A stretch of 57,159 nucleotides of DNA, from the NCBI GenBank assembly GCA_045627605.1, contig JAZQOA010000018.1, forward strand, positions 1-57,159, given 5' to 3'. The notes under the pieces were generated by a model. The model saw nothing but the letters and a program-made list of their open reading frames with translations. It had not been told where the DNA came from and ran no database searches. Positions 9,490 through 17,779 of the stretch are shown here, in pieces (position 1 is the first letter of the stretch; every line of letters begins with the position of its first letter). Position numbers and translations under genes: made by a program. Source of the stretch: RGIG5952 sp045627605 (GTDB lineage: Bacteria > Verrucomicrobiota > Kiritimatiellia > RFP12 > JAAYLN01).

Positions 9490-9575
9490 GCATTTTTTAC
9501 ATTTACGGCACCTTCGCCGCAAAGAGTCAACCTACCCCAAGGCACATTACCACAATACATGGCAACAACAACAAC

Positions 9576-10631
9576 TTACTCCTTCCAGTCGAATTGGACG
9601 ACGGGGAAGGAGCCGCCTGTGGCGAGGCGCGCATAGACAACGGGGCATTCTTCCGGTTTGCGGACTTCGGAGACGAATCCGCGGAGTGAAATGCGTCCGT
9701 GGGAAAGCAGATTGAGGAAGGTGCAGACATCATCGCGGGAAGTCCACCATCCCGGCGCGGATTCGCGAACCGGGCGCGCGGCGCCATGGGCGCCGACGAG
9801 AGTCACGCCGCGTCCGTGGACTTTGTGATAGTAGTCGATTTGGAAATTCGAGTCGCGTGTGCAGCCGAGCAAGGCAATGCGCCCGAACGGCGCAATGGCA
9901 TCGAGAAGATTGTCCAGCGCCTTGCCGTTGCCGGTGACTTCGATGCCGACCTGCGGGCCGGCATCCGGGAGATTGCCGAGCATTCCCTTGCGGTTTCTGT
10001 CGGTGTAGTCCCTGACTTGCGCGGCGAAGTCGGGATCGGACGGGTCGAAGGAGGCGTCGGCCCCGAGTTCAAGGGCGCGGGCGCGCTTTTCCGCGACGGG
10101 GTCTGCCGCGACGACGGGGACGGCTCCGGCGGCACGCAGAAGCAGGACGGCCAACTGTCCGAGGATGCCCTGGCCCATGACGATTGCCGATTCACCCATT
10201 TCAAGCCGGCATTTGCGGAGGGCGGCCATGGGGAACGAAGATATGTAGGCAAGGGCCGCGTCTTCAAACGAGACATTGTCGGGAAGCTTGAAGACATTTT
10301 CAACAGGCATGCGGCAGTATTCGGAATGTTTGCCCTGGACGAGGGCAACCCTGTCGCCCTTGGTGAATTGCGTCACGCCTTCGCCGACATCGACAACGAT
10401 GCCGGAGGAGCTGTACCCAAGCTGGCGCGGCCAGAGGACGCGATCGTCGCCGGGTTTGGCAAGGATGGAGATTCCAGCCTGAGGCGTGCCGACGAGGTTC
10501 GCCCGCTCCGTGCCGCTGGAAATGGTTGAGCGGACAAGCTTGACGAGAACAGTGCCGGGCGTCACTTCCGGCATCGGGTTGTCGACGAGTTCGGCGGTGT
10601 CCTTCGCGGTGAAAACGATATTGCGGTTCAT
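9576..10631 (-). CDS. Medium-chain dehydrogenase/reductase
   Basis: This 351-residue protein has a GroES-like N-terminal half (STISSGTERANLVG, GYSSSGIVVDVGEGV, KGDRVAL) and a Rossmann nucleotide-binding half (VMGQGILGQLAVLLLRAAG near 150). It ends with a segment typical of the sugar/polyol MDR subfamily. The canonical alcohol-dehydrogenase zinc ligands are not obvious. It probably oxidises or reduces a sugar or cyclitol hydroxyl with NAD(P); the substrate is unknown. It lies 68 bp after the DegT-type aminotransferase on the same strand, suggesting a shared pathway that forms or uses an amino sugar or aminocyclitol. The start is ATG 10631 (MNRNIVFTAKD). Confidence 0.85.
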   Translation of the reverse strand: MNRNIVFTAKDTAELVDNPMPEVTPGTVLVKLVRSTISSGTERANLVGTPQAGISILAKPGDDRVLWPRQLGYSSSGIVVDVGEGVTQFTKGDRVALVQGKHSEYCRMPVENVFKLPDNVSFEDAALAYISSFPMAALRKCRLEMGESAIVMGQGILGQLAVLLLRAAGAVPVVAADPVAEKRARALELGADASFDPSDPDFAAQVRDYTDRNRKGMLGNLPDAGPQVGIEVTGNGKALDNLLDAIAPFGRIALLGCTRDSNFQIDYYHKVHGRGVTLVGAHGAARPVRESAPGWWTSRDDVCTFLNLLSHGRISLRGFVSEVRKPEECPVVYARLATGGSFPVVQFDWKE

Positions 10632-10699
10632 TTGCGGATCTTCCAGGCAAGTCGTGCCCAATTTTCGCCGCGATGCGAGCTGACGCAACGGCGTGACGC

Positions 10700-11866
10700 T
10701 TAAAAGGCCTTCAGGATGTCACGGACGCGCTCGCGATCCGCCTCGCCCCAGTCCGGATTGACGCCGACATAGGCGGTGCGGGAGAGGTAGTCCAGCGTCT
10801 TCGGGCACATATCCTTGGCGTAGTCCATCTGGAGGCCCTTGTTCGCCTCCATCTTGTAGGGGTCCATCAGCGGGTGCCAGGCGCCGCGCTTTTCCATGAT
10901 CTGCGTCCAGTTGGTGTAGACATGCTTGCCCGTGTCGATGGGAATGGTCACGCCAACGCCCCGGGAGCCGCAGTGGGCTGCGAACTTCCGGGCCTCCTCC
11001 GCGGAGCCAAAGCGCAGGGAAAGGGTCGTGCCGCAGTCACCTTCGATGTCGTTGGAGGGGGCGGCGGCGAGACGGCCAAGGTCGGCGAGCAGGGCAAGCT
11101 GGTGTTTTTTCAGGTCGGCGGTGATGCCCGGCAGTTTTTTCAGCTGTTCGCGCAGAATCGCGCCGGTAATGTCTGAAATGCGGAATTCGGTGCCGCCGAA
11201 AAGCGGTTCCGTGATACCGTCCAACTGCGAGCCGAAAAAGGCCACCGCGCCGGCGTCGTGATAGATGAGGGCGCGTTCGTAGATGGCGCGGTTGTCCGTG
11301 ACCAGTGCGCCGCCCTCGCCCGCGGTGATGACCTTGAAGTAGTTGAAGCTGTAGGCGCCCGCGTCGCCGACGGTGCCGAGGAACTTGCCGTGGTAGCGGC
11401 CGCCGATGGACTGGCACGCATCCTCGACGACGGCGACGCCATGCTTCTTGGCAAGGGCGCACAGCGCGTCCAGGTCGGAGGGGAAGCCCTGGATGTGCAC
11501 GGGGATGATCACCTTGGTATGGGCGCTGATCTTTCTTTCCACGTCGACGGGGTCCAGCGTCAGGGTCTCGTTTGATTCGGCGATCACGGGGATCGCGCCC
11601 ACGGAAGTGACCGCCAGCGCCGTGGCGATGTAGGTGTAGGCGGGGACGATGACTTCGTCGCCCGGGCCGACGCCAAGCCCGACGAGGGCCGAGGAAAGGG
11701 CGGCGAAGCCCGAGGTCATGAGAAGCGCGTGCCCCGTGCCGGCGTAGGCCTTCCACTCCTCCTCGAAGTTCAGGACTTCGTGGCCGCTGCCGTTGATCTT
11801 GAAGAAGTCGCGTGAATTGATGGCGCGGGCAACCGCGTCGATTTCCTCTTGTCCAATGCGAAACAT
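10700..11866 (-). CDS. DegT/DnrJ/EryC1/StrS-family PLP aminotransferase
   Basis: The 388-residue protein is a fold-type I PLP enzyme that typically aminates keto-sugars or keto-cyclitols. The Schiff-base lysine is Lys178 in SFNYFKVITAGEGG. The PLP-nitrogen aspartate is in VVEDACQSIGG (about 149). The N-terminus has TSGFAALSSAL and PAYTYIATALAV, both family-typical. ATG 11866 is preceded by GAAAGG. The upstream gene is the ceramidase-fold protein and the downstream gene is an MDR dehydrogenase. Aminotransferase plus dehydrogenase on one strand suggests conversion of a hydroxyl to an amine through a ketone; the substrate is not deducible. Confidence 0.9.
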   Translation of the reverse strand: MFRIGQEEIDAVARAINSRDFFKINGSGHEVLNFEEEWKAYAGTGHALLMTSGFAALSSALVGLGVGPGDEVIVPAYTYIATALAVTSVGAIPVIAESNETLTLDPVDVERKISAHTKVIIPVHIQGFPSDLDALCALAKKHGVAVVEDACQSIGGRYHGKFLGTVGDAGAYSFNYFKVITAGEGGALVTDNRAIYERALIYHDAGAVAFFGSQLDGITEPLFGGTEFRISDITGAILREQLKKLPGITADLKKHQLALLADLGRLAAAPSNDIEGDCGTTLSLRFGSAEEARKFAAHCGSRGVGVTIPIDTGKHVYTNWTQIMEKRGAWHPLMDPYKMEANKGLQMDYAKDMCPKTLDYLSRTAYVGVNPDWGEADRERVRDILKAF

Positions 11867-11882
11867 CAGTGTGGACCTTTCT

Positions 11883-11934
11883 GGGAGGTTGAAGGTTGGA
11901 GGGGGGAGGGGGGAGGTTGGAGGTGGGAGGTGGG
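11883..11934. repeat. G-rich simple repeat (GGTTGGAGG/GGTGGGAGG)
   Basis: A 52-nt purine-rich tract on the plus strand repeats GGTTGGAGG, GGGGGGAGG and GGTGGGAGG. It sits between the aminotransferase start and the stop of the ceramidase-fold gene. Several G3+ runs could form a G-quadruplex. Similar simple repeats accompany small accessory genes in related bacteria. Confidence 0.7.
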
Positions 11935-11941
11935 CAACAGG

Positions 11942-13234
11942 CTAACCGAGAATCCTCAGGATTTCGTCGATTAGGTGCTGATCCGCGTCGGGAACGAGGC
12001 TGAAGGCCCCCCTGTAGAGGAAGCAGGCCACCTCATAGCCGCCTAATGGAATCTGATCCTGCGACGGAAGGTAGGCGTTGAAACCGTTGGCGCACGAAAG
12101 GCAAAGCGTGTGGTCGAAGCCCGCGTACTCCCGCAGGCGCAAAGTCGTCGCGGAGAACATCTCGTACGGGAAAGGGATGAAAGCCACGCCGCCCAGCGAG
12201 AGGATGGTCTGCTGGAACGCGAAATGGGTGGGGTGATCCGTCGTGCCGGACGCCAGAACCTTCTCCACGTCGCGATAGTAGGCGTAGATCAGCCGCTGGA
12301 TGTTTATGAGGCTGTCGGGATCGGCGTACGCCGCCAGCTTGGCGCGGACTTCCCCAAGCGCCGGCAAGGGCCTGTAGGGGAGCCGCACTTCGCCATGGTA
12401 CAGCTTCAGTTCGCCGGGGTGGTAGCCCCGGATGGCCTGGTAGGCCGCCAGCGCGTCGAAGGTCGCGCGCCCGCCAAGTTCCTCCACGTGGGTGATGTCG
12501 CCCACAGTCCGTCCGTTGGTAAGGCGGGGCCCGACGTCGCCCTCCGCGCCGTTCACGAACGCGGTGAGCACACCGGTCTGCTTTTCAAGCCGGTCGCACA
12601 TGATGCCCGACCAGTCGCGGGATATCTCGTGGTTGCAGCCCGCCGCCGTCCCGTGGCAGCCGTAATGCACCAGGTTCAAGATGCCCGCGCCGTCACAGTC
12701 CCTGAAGGAAACGCAGGTCATCGTGGGGTCATGGCAGCCGAAAGGGTTCTGCCCGAGGATCACTTCGCCGTTGCGGCAAATCTGGCGGCGGTTGACGCCG
12801 ACCTGCGATTCCGCCGTGCCCACCCCGACCACGGCGGGCTTCATGGAGGCGACGGCTTCCTTCGCCGCCTTGAGCAGTCCGGGAATCAAAACGGCGTCCA
12901 CATATGGACGGTCCACTTCGCCCCAGCCCTCGGAGCCGGAGACGTTAGGGGCGGAATGGGTGTGGGTCGCCGCAAGAACCACGTTCTCCGCCGGGATGCC
13001 GCATTCCCTGCCGAGAAGCGCGCGCAACTCGTCCGCGAGTTCGTTTTGCAAGTCGCCCACCGTCAGCGCGGCCAGCAGTGCCCTTTCCGCGCCGTTTGAG
13101 AAGGCGGCAGCCGTGACATTCAGTGGGTCGTGGATGGAAGTACTGACTTGATGCGGGTTGTAGCCGTAGAGAAGCGTGCCGACCGCCGGAGTGATATCCG
13201 CCCGGGCCGCGCCGCACAAAAAGACATTTTCCAT
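11942..13234 (-). CDS. Neutral-ceramidase-fold protein without the nucleophile serine
   Basis: The 430-residue protein matches the N-terminal catalytic domain of neutral ceramidases: GAARADITPAVGTLLYGY at the start, the zinc-binding LAATHTHSAPN near 110, and HYGCHGTAAG near 205. The family hexapeptide GDVSPN, which holds the nucleophile serine, reads GDVGPR here, so classical ceramide hydrolysis is doubtful. It lacks the C-terminal immunoglobulin-like domain of full ceramidases and has no signal peptide, so it is probably cytoplasmic. ATG 13234 has AGGAG at a good distance. It heads the run with the DegT aminotransferase and dehydrogenase and may act as an amidase or phosphoesterase-like hydrolase in that pathway (inference). 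Confidence 0.8.
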   Translation of the reverse strand: MENVFLCGAARADITPAVGTLLYGYNPHQVSTSIHDPLNVTAAAFSNGAERALLAALTVGDLQNELADELRALLGRECGIPAENVVLAATHTHSAPNVSGSEGWGEVDRPYVDAVLIPGLLKAAKEAVASMKPAVVGVGTAESQVGVNRRQICRNGEVILGQNPFGCHDPTMTCVSFRDCDGAGILNLVHYGCHGTAAGCNHEISRDWSGIMCDRLEKQTGVLTAFVNGAEGDVGPRLTNGRTVGDITHVEELGGRATFDALAAYQAIRGYHPGELKLYHGEVRLPYRPLPALGEVRAKLAAYADPDSLINIQRLIYAYYRDVEKVLASGTTDHPTHFAFQQTILSLGGVAFIPFPYEMFSATTLRLREYAGFDHTLCLSCANGFNAYLPSQDQIPLGGYEVACFLYRGAFSLVPDADQHLIDEILRILG

Positions 13235-13557
13235 GGGATGCTCCTAAGTACAGGATTGGAAAGGAAAGTATATTAAGTTTCCCCGCGATTTGCAAGTTTC
13301 GGGACTTTTCCATTGCCGTCGTAAAAAACGACGCCATTTTTCCATTTGCGATGGAAAAAACGACGTCGACGAGATTGACCATCTCGGCCTCCATGCCGGC
13401 ATCATCTGGGTTCACGAACGGCTGCGCGCCCCACTCGGCGAAGTCATCAGAAGTTTCAAGATCGCCTGCACCAAGGCCAATCTCACCTTGCCCGCGCCAA
13501 TTGAAATCGACGGCTCGACAACCTTCTGGTTTCCCGGGCTCATGGCAGAGCCTTCCC
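13235..13557. other. 323-bp intergenic region with an imperfect direct repeat
   Basis: No convincing gene is seen on either strand. It holds an imperfect direct repeat (13307-13333 and 13338-13365), both copies beginning TTTTCCATT and ending AAAAAACGACG. The second copy contains a perfect hairpin: TTTTTCCAT (13337-13345), loop TTGCG, ATGGAAAAA (13351-13359). The rest, towards recO, has open frames in several phases but no recognised protein similarity. Confidence 0.6.
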
Positions 13558-14307
13558 CTATTCGCTGTCGAGCCAGGCGAAGGCGGCGCGGCGCGAATGG
13601 AGCGAGACATCGAGATGGTGGCTCATGAACATTCCAAGGAAGCGGCGCACGCCCAGCGCAATCGCCGGGGAGAAGCGCGACAGCGGCATGCCGCCGGAAA
13701 CCTGTCGAAGCGCCTGCAGGAGTTCGGGCGGGAGCGCCACCGTATCCTTCCCGTAGTCGAAGGACGTCTGCTCAAAGCAGCCGAGGCGACCGGCCGAGAT
13801 GACAAACCGGCACTTTTTCGCCGCGCCTCCGAAAGGGCACTCGCCGCAGGCGTTGAAATTCGGCTTGAGGCCCAGGCGGTCGATTAGGGAAAACTCGTAG
13901 GCGGCGACGAGGTCGAGGGGATTGCCGCCCGCGGCGAGGTTTGAAAGCGCCGCGTCAAGATCATCGTAGAGCCCGGCGGCGTCAAGAAGCGTCTCGACGG
14001 TCTGCGCGGTGAGCGCGCAGATGTAGTCCGCCGCGACGGCGGCGCGCCAGTTTTCGTGGAGTCCCCGCCGGTAGTCGAGCGGCGTCGTCTCGCGGATGTT
14101 GTGCACCCCTCCCGCGTCACGCTCGTAGAAGAGAAGTTCCGAACGATAGCCGATGTCGATTTGCCCGAGAAAGAGGCTCTTCGGACGGCACGCCCCCTTC
14201 ACGGGGGTCACGATGCGCCCATATTCGCGCGACAGCCACGTCACCATCCGCGACGTCCGCGAAAAGGGGCGCGACGCCAGGACGATTGCTTCCGTCTTGA
14301 GGATCAT
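13558..14307 (-). CDS. recO: DNA repair protein RecO
   Basis: RecO acts with RecF and RecR to load RecA on gapped DNA. The 249-residue protein begins with the OB-fold (ILKTEAIVLASRPFSRTSRMVTWLSREYG cut short here as ILKTEAIVLASRPFS, then GRIVTPVKGACRP). The C-terminal helical domain retains a cysteine cluster (FNACGECPF, KKCRFVISAGRLGC), as in many RecO proteins. The start overlaps the stop of the fumarase-Fmt gene as ATGA (14304-14307). It is the last gene of the PHP-fumarase-Fmt-recO run. Confidence 0.93.
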   Translation of the reverse strand: MILKTEAIVLASRPFSRTSRMVTWLSREYGRIVTPVKGACRPKSLFLGQIDIGYRSELLFYERDAGGVHNIRETTPLDYRRGLHENWRAAVAADYICALTAQTVETLLDAAGLYDDLDAALSNLAAGGNPLDLVAAYEFSLIDRLGLKPNFNACGECPFGGAAKKCRFVISAGRLGCFEQTSFDYGKDTVALPPELLQALRQVSGGMPLSRFSPAIALGVRRFLGMFMSHHLDVSLHSRRAAFAWLDSE

Positions 14308-15995
14308 TCCGGTTGCCGCGCCTTCACGGCGGAGGAGCAGAAAGGCTTGCCGACCTCAAAGCGGCAGTTCTGGAGGAACTGCGCGCCGGTAAAGGTCTTG
14401 GAACCCTCGCGGCGCACCTCGAGCAGGCGGAGCATGCCGTCGAAAGCGGCCACGGCAATCCCCTCGGGGGAGATGTCCGCCACGACGCCGACCTCGAAGG
14501 CCTTGCCCTCGGGGAGCTTTTCGGCGCGCGCCGCAAGCACCTTGAGGCGTTCGAGCCCGTCTTCGCCGGGCGGCGTGAACATCGCGTAGCAGGAGGGCCA
14601 CGGGTTGAAGGCGCGGACGCGCCGCGCCAGGGTCTCGACCGGAAGGTTCCAGTCGAGGCAGCCCTCGGCCTTGCAAAGCTTGTTGGCGAAGGTGACGTCC
14701 TGGGTGCGTTGCTTGACCGGCGTGATGAGACCCGAACGCCATTTGGGCAGGCACTTGGTCAGGAGAATGGCCCCCATCACGGAAAGGCGGTCGTGGAGCG
14801 AACCCGCCGTATCGTCGGGCTGGACAGGCTCCTCGACCTGCATGAGGATGTCGCCGCTGTCCATGCCCTGGTCCATGCGCATGATCGTCACGCCTGAAAC
14901 GGTATCGCCGTTTTCGATGCAACGGTGGATTGGCGCGGCGCCGCGATAGCGGGGCAGGAGCGAAAGGTGGACGTTGAGGCAGCCGAGGCGCGGCATGCCG
15001 AGGATCTTCGAGCCGAGGAACTGCCCGTAGGCGACGACGACAATGACGTCGGGATCCCACTCGCGGATCTGGTCGCGGACGGGATCCACGTTGAGTTTGG
15101 GCGGGTCGATGACTTCGAGTCCGAGCTTCTGCGCATAGGCCTTGGCCGGGCAAGGCGATATCTTGCGGTTGCGGCCGGAGGGCTTGTCGGGTTGCGTCAC
15201 GACACCGCAGATTTTGTAGCCGGGGGTTTCGGCAAGATGCTTGAGGACCGTGCACGAAACATCCGCCGAACCCATGAAGACAATCTTGAGCGGGGGAGGT
15301 TCGCCGGCGCTCTCGCGCGGCGGCTGGTATTCCATGCCGGGTTTTCCCGCGCGCTTGAGGTCGAGGACCAGCGGGGAGCCGACAAGGGCCTTCAGGCGGC
15401 GGCGCGAGAATTGCTCGACGCCGGAGAAGAGACTTTCGCCATTGGCGTTGATGGCGACGATGCCCGTGAGGTTTTCGACCTCGAGTTTCCACATCGCCTC
15501 CGTCGCGCCGAACTCGTCGATGAACCACACGGCATCGACGCGCCTGACGCATTTCGCGAGCCATGCCGCCGCGCCGCCGACGACCTGGATGTAGACGCAC
15601 CCATGCTCGCGGCAGGCGGTCTGCGTCTCGGCGTTCATGCCGCCCTTGCCGAGAATCACGCGGAGCCCCCGCTCGGCGATGATCTGCGCCATGTAGGGGT
15701 TTTCGCGGCTCGACGTGGTGGGGCCTGCGGCAACGACCTTCCATTCGCCCTTTTCGTCCTTCACCACGATGGGGCCGCAATGGAAGAGCGCGGCGTCCGC
15801 GAGGTTCACGGGCGACTCGCCGCCTTCGTAGAGGAACTTGTGGAGACGGTCGCGCCCCGTGTAGATGGTGCCGGAAATCGAAACCTCGGCGCCGAGGGAA
15901 AGCTTGCGGACGTCCGCCTCCTTGAACGGGGACTTGAGCTGCACGACCGGGCTGGTGCGCACGGTCGCGTTGACATAGCGCGGGCGGGCGGTCAT
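14304..15995 (-). CDS. Fusion of class I fumarase beta subunit with methionyl-tRNA formyltransferase
   Basis: One uninterrupted 563-residue frame holds two unrelated enzymes. Residues 1-207 are the beta subunit of the iron-sulfur class I fumarase/tartrate dehydratase (SGTIYTGRDRLHKFL, HCGPIV, AAGPTTSSRENPYM, ILGKGGMN). A linker at about 208-235 is rich in Pro, Glu and Gly. Residues 236-563 are methionyl-tRNA formyltransferase: IVFMGSADVS, the catalytic Asn/His segment NVHLSLLPRYRGAAPIHR, Asp in RMDQGMDSGD, and a C-terminal OB-like domain. The alpha subunit is the preceding gene, with an ATGA overlap at 15992-15995. Fmt formylates initiator tRNA; fumarase hydrates fumarate. An internal ATG at codon 221 could give a free Fmt. 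No stop codon separates the parts, so a real fusion is the simplest reading. Confidence 0.9.
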   Translation of the reverse strand: MTARPRYVNATVRTSPVVQLKSPFKEADVRKLSLGAEVSISGTIYTGRDRLHKFLYEGGESPVNLADAALFHCGPIVVKDEKGEWKVVAAGPTTSSRENPYMAQIIAERGLRVILGKGGMNAETQTACREHGCVYIQVVGGAAAWLAKCVRRVDAVWFIDEFGATEAMWKLEVENLTGIVAINANGESLFSGVEQFSRRRLKALVGSPLVLDLKRAGKPGMEYQPPRESAGEPPPLKIVFMGSADVSCTVLKHLAETPGYKICGVVTQPDKPSGRNRKISPCPAKAYAQKLGLEVIDPPKLNVDPVRDQIREWDPDVIVVVAYGQFLGSKILGMPRLGCLNVHLSLLPRYRGAAPIHRCIENGDTVSGVTIMRMDQGMDSGDILMQVEEPVQPDDTAGSLHDRLSVMGAILLTKCLPKWRSGLITPVKQRTQDVTFANKLCKAEGCLDWNLPVETLARRVRAFNPWPSCYAMFTPPGEDGLERLKVLAARAEKLPEGKAFEVGVVADISPEGIAVAAFDGMLRLLEVRREGSKTFTGAQFLQNCRFEVGKPFCSSAVKARQPE

Positions 15996-16903
15996 GGGCG
16001 CACCCCCGTTTCACGGCCGGTCGCGACGTCGACGACCATCGTCGCGCGGCGGCAGGCCCAGCAGGAATAGGCGATCGTCACGAAAAAGGAGGCGGGCAGA
16101 CGCGACGCCCCGCCGATTTTCACGCCAAGGAGGGTCGTCTTGCCCCCGAGACCCATCGGACCGATTTCAAGGGTGTTGGCCTCTTCGAGGAGCTTGCGCT
16201 CGAGCTGGGCGAGGATGGGGTCCGGCGATTCGTCGTCGAGCCGCCTGAGGAGCTGCCGCTTGGCGCGGGAATAACCCTCGGCGCGGTCGCCGCCGATGCA
16301 TACGCCGAGGATGCCGGGGGCGCACCCCATGCCCTGCGCGCGCCAGACGGCGTGAAGAATGCACGCCCTCACGCCCGCAAGGTCGCGTCCGGCCCCGATG
16401 GTGCCGTCGGGCAGGCTGTACTGCGTGCTCATGTTTTCGCAGCCGCCGCCCTTGAGAAGAAGCGAAATCTTGACGAACTCGACCTCCTCGCTCTCCTCGA
16501 AGTGGATCGAGGGGGAGCCATCCGCCACGTTGTCGGCGATCGAGGCGCCGTCCACCGGGAGGATCGTGTTTTGCCTGAGGTAGCCGCGCCTCGTGGCCTC
16601 GGCGACCGCCGCGTTGATGGCGGCGGCGATTTTCCTGTGCGAGATGTCGCACGGGGTCTCGACCCAGAACGTCAGCGTGCCCGTATCCTGGCACATGGGC
16701 GTGGAGTTCGCCCGGGCGATGTCGGCATTGCGGCAGATCGTCGAGAGAATCGTCGCGGCGCGCGGCACTTCCGCCGCCGCCCCGGCGTTTTTCAGGGCCG
16801 AATAGACATCGTCGGGAAGCGTCGTCGAAGCCCGGCGGACAAGTTCGAGCACCGACATCCTCCAAGCTTCGGCATCAAAGGAATGAGGCGGCATAGCATT
16901 CAT
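15992..16903 (-). CDS. Class I fumarate hydratase, alpha subunit
   Basis: This 303-residue protein is the N-terminal half of the [4Fe-4S] fumarases/tartrate dehydratases. Cluster-binding cysteines are seen in NSTPMCQDTGTL, QGMGCAPGILGVCIGGDRAEGY and SYSCWACRRATM. Other family motifs are LLKGGGCENMS and GPMGLGGKTTLLGVKIG. It pairs with the beta domain fused to Fmt in the next gene. ATG 16903 overlaps the stop of the PHP gene as ATGA, which decides the start against an in-frame extension to 16942. Fumarase is more likely than tartrate dehydratase in a housekeeping run, but the sequence does not separate them. Confidence 0.88.
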   Translation of the reverse strand: MNAMPPHSFDAEAWRMSVLELVRRASTTLPDDVYSALKNAGAAAEVPRAATILSTICRNADIARANSTPMCQDTGTLTFWVETPCDISHRKIAAAINAAVAEATRRGYLRQNTILPVDGASIADNVADGSPSIHFEESEEVEFVKISLLLKGGGCENMSTQYSLPDGTIGAGRDLAGVRACILHAVWRAQGMGCAPGILGVCIGGDRAEGYSRAKRQLLRRLDDESPDPILAQLERKLLEEANTLEIGPMGLGGKTTLLGVKIGGASRLPASFFVTIAYSCWACRRATMVVDVATGRETGVRP

Positions 16904-17775
16904 GCGCGGCCCTCCGCTAAGTCGACGTACCCCTGCGGGCACATCCGTTTCAACAATGGGGCCAGAATCGCGTCGGGGACTTCCATTCTCCCGGGGCCGG
17001 TCCCGATCCTGATTCCGGGCTTGACATCCTCGCCGTGGTAGTCGGTGCCGCCACTGGGAAGCAGCCCCAGCCGCGACGACAGCCGCATAAGCTCGACTTC
17101 GTCGCCCAGGTTGTGCGAGGAGTGGTAGACCTCGACGCCGGCAAGGCCGGCGGCCTTGAGCTTGGCAAGGGCCGTCTCAAGTTCGCCGAGATCCGCGAGC
17201 CACGAAAGCGGATGCGCCACGACGGGTACGCCACCGGCTTCCACGACAAGCTTGACGGACTCCTCGGGCGAGAGTTTGAAGCGGTCGACGTAGGCCGGCG
17301 CCCCCTCGCCGAGATAACGGTCGAAAACCTCCTCGACGCCGCCGGCCCACCCATGCGCGATCATCGCGCGGGCAATGTGCGGGCGCCCCACGACATCGTG
17401 GCCGGCAAGTTCCTGGACTTCGTCCCACGTAAGGCCGAAACCCAGCTCGCGCAACTTCCCGACGATGCGGTGGTTGCGTTCCTCACGGCCGTCGCGGACG
17501 CGCACCAGGGCGTCGTCAAGCGCCGCCGAGGCAGGGTCGACCCCCAGGCCAAGGACATGCAGGGTTCCCTGCTGGACATGCGCGCTGATCTCCACGCCCG
17601 CGATGCCGACGATCCCCTCGCGGCGGCAGGCCGCGAGGAAGTCCGGCACGCCAGCCACGTTGTCGTGGTCGGTGAGCGCCAGCGCCGTCACGCCCGAAGC
17701 CGCCGCCGCGCGGGCAAGCTCCTCGGGGGTGTCGGTACCGTCGGAAAAGGAGGAATGGACGTGGAGGTCGATCAT
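16900..17775 (-). CDS. PHP-domain phosphoesterase (RNase AM/nucleoside-bisphosphatase type)
   Basis: The 291-residue protein starts with the PHP motif I MIDLHVHSSFSDG and motif II ALTDHDNVAG. GVEISAH and VVAHPLSW follow as further metal-binding segments, and GGTDYHGEDV closes the active site. This layout is that of the YciV/TrpH family, which removes phosphates from 3',5'-bisphosphonucleotides and trims short RNA 5' ends. The insertion between motifs (about 95-170) is typical. It lies 4 bp after the IMP cyclohydrolase gene and overlaps fumarase alpha, so it is co-transcribed with both. Confidence 0.88.
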   Translation of the reverse strand: MIDLHVHSSFSDGTDTPEELARAAAASGVTALALTDHDNVAGVPDFLAACRREGIVGIAGVEISAHVQQGTLHVLGLGVDPASAALDDALVRVRDGREERNHRIVGKLRELGFGLTWDEVQELAGHDVVGRPHIARAMIAHGWAGGVEEVFDRYLGEGAPAYVDRFKLSPEESVKLVVEAGGVPVVAHPLSWLADLGELETALAKLKAAGLAGVEVYHSSHNLGDEVELMRLSSRLGLLPSGGTDYHGEDVKPGIRIGTGPGRMEVPDAILAPLLKRMCPQGYVDLAEGRA

Positions 17776-17779
17776 GAGG

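Noticed and set aside
12945..13610. A gene spanning the ceramidase-fold start and the gap towards recO (minus strand)
   Set aside because: It overlaps the ceramidase-fold gene in another frame and shows no recognisable domain; the frame is a by-product of composition.
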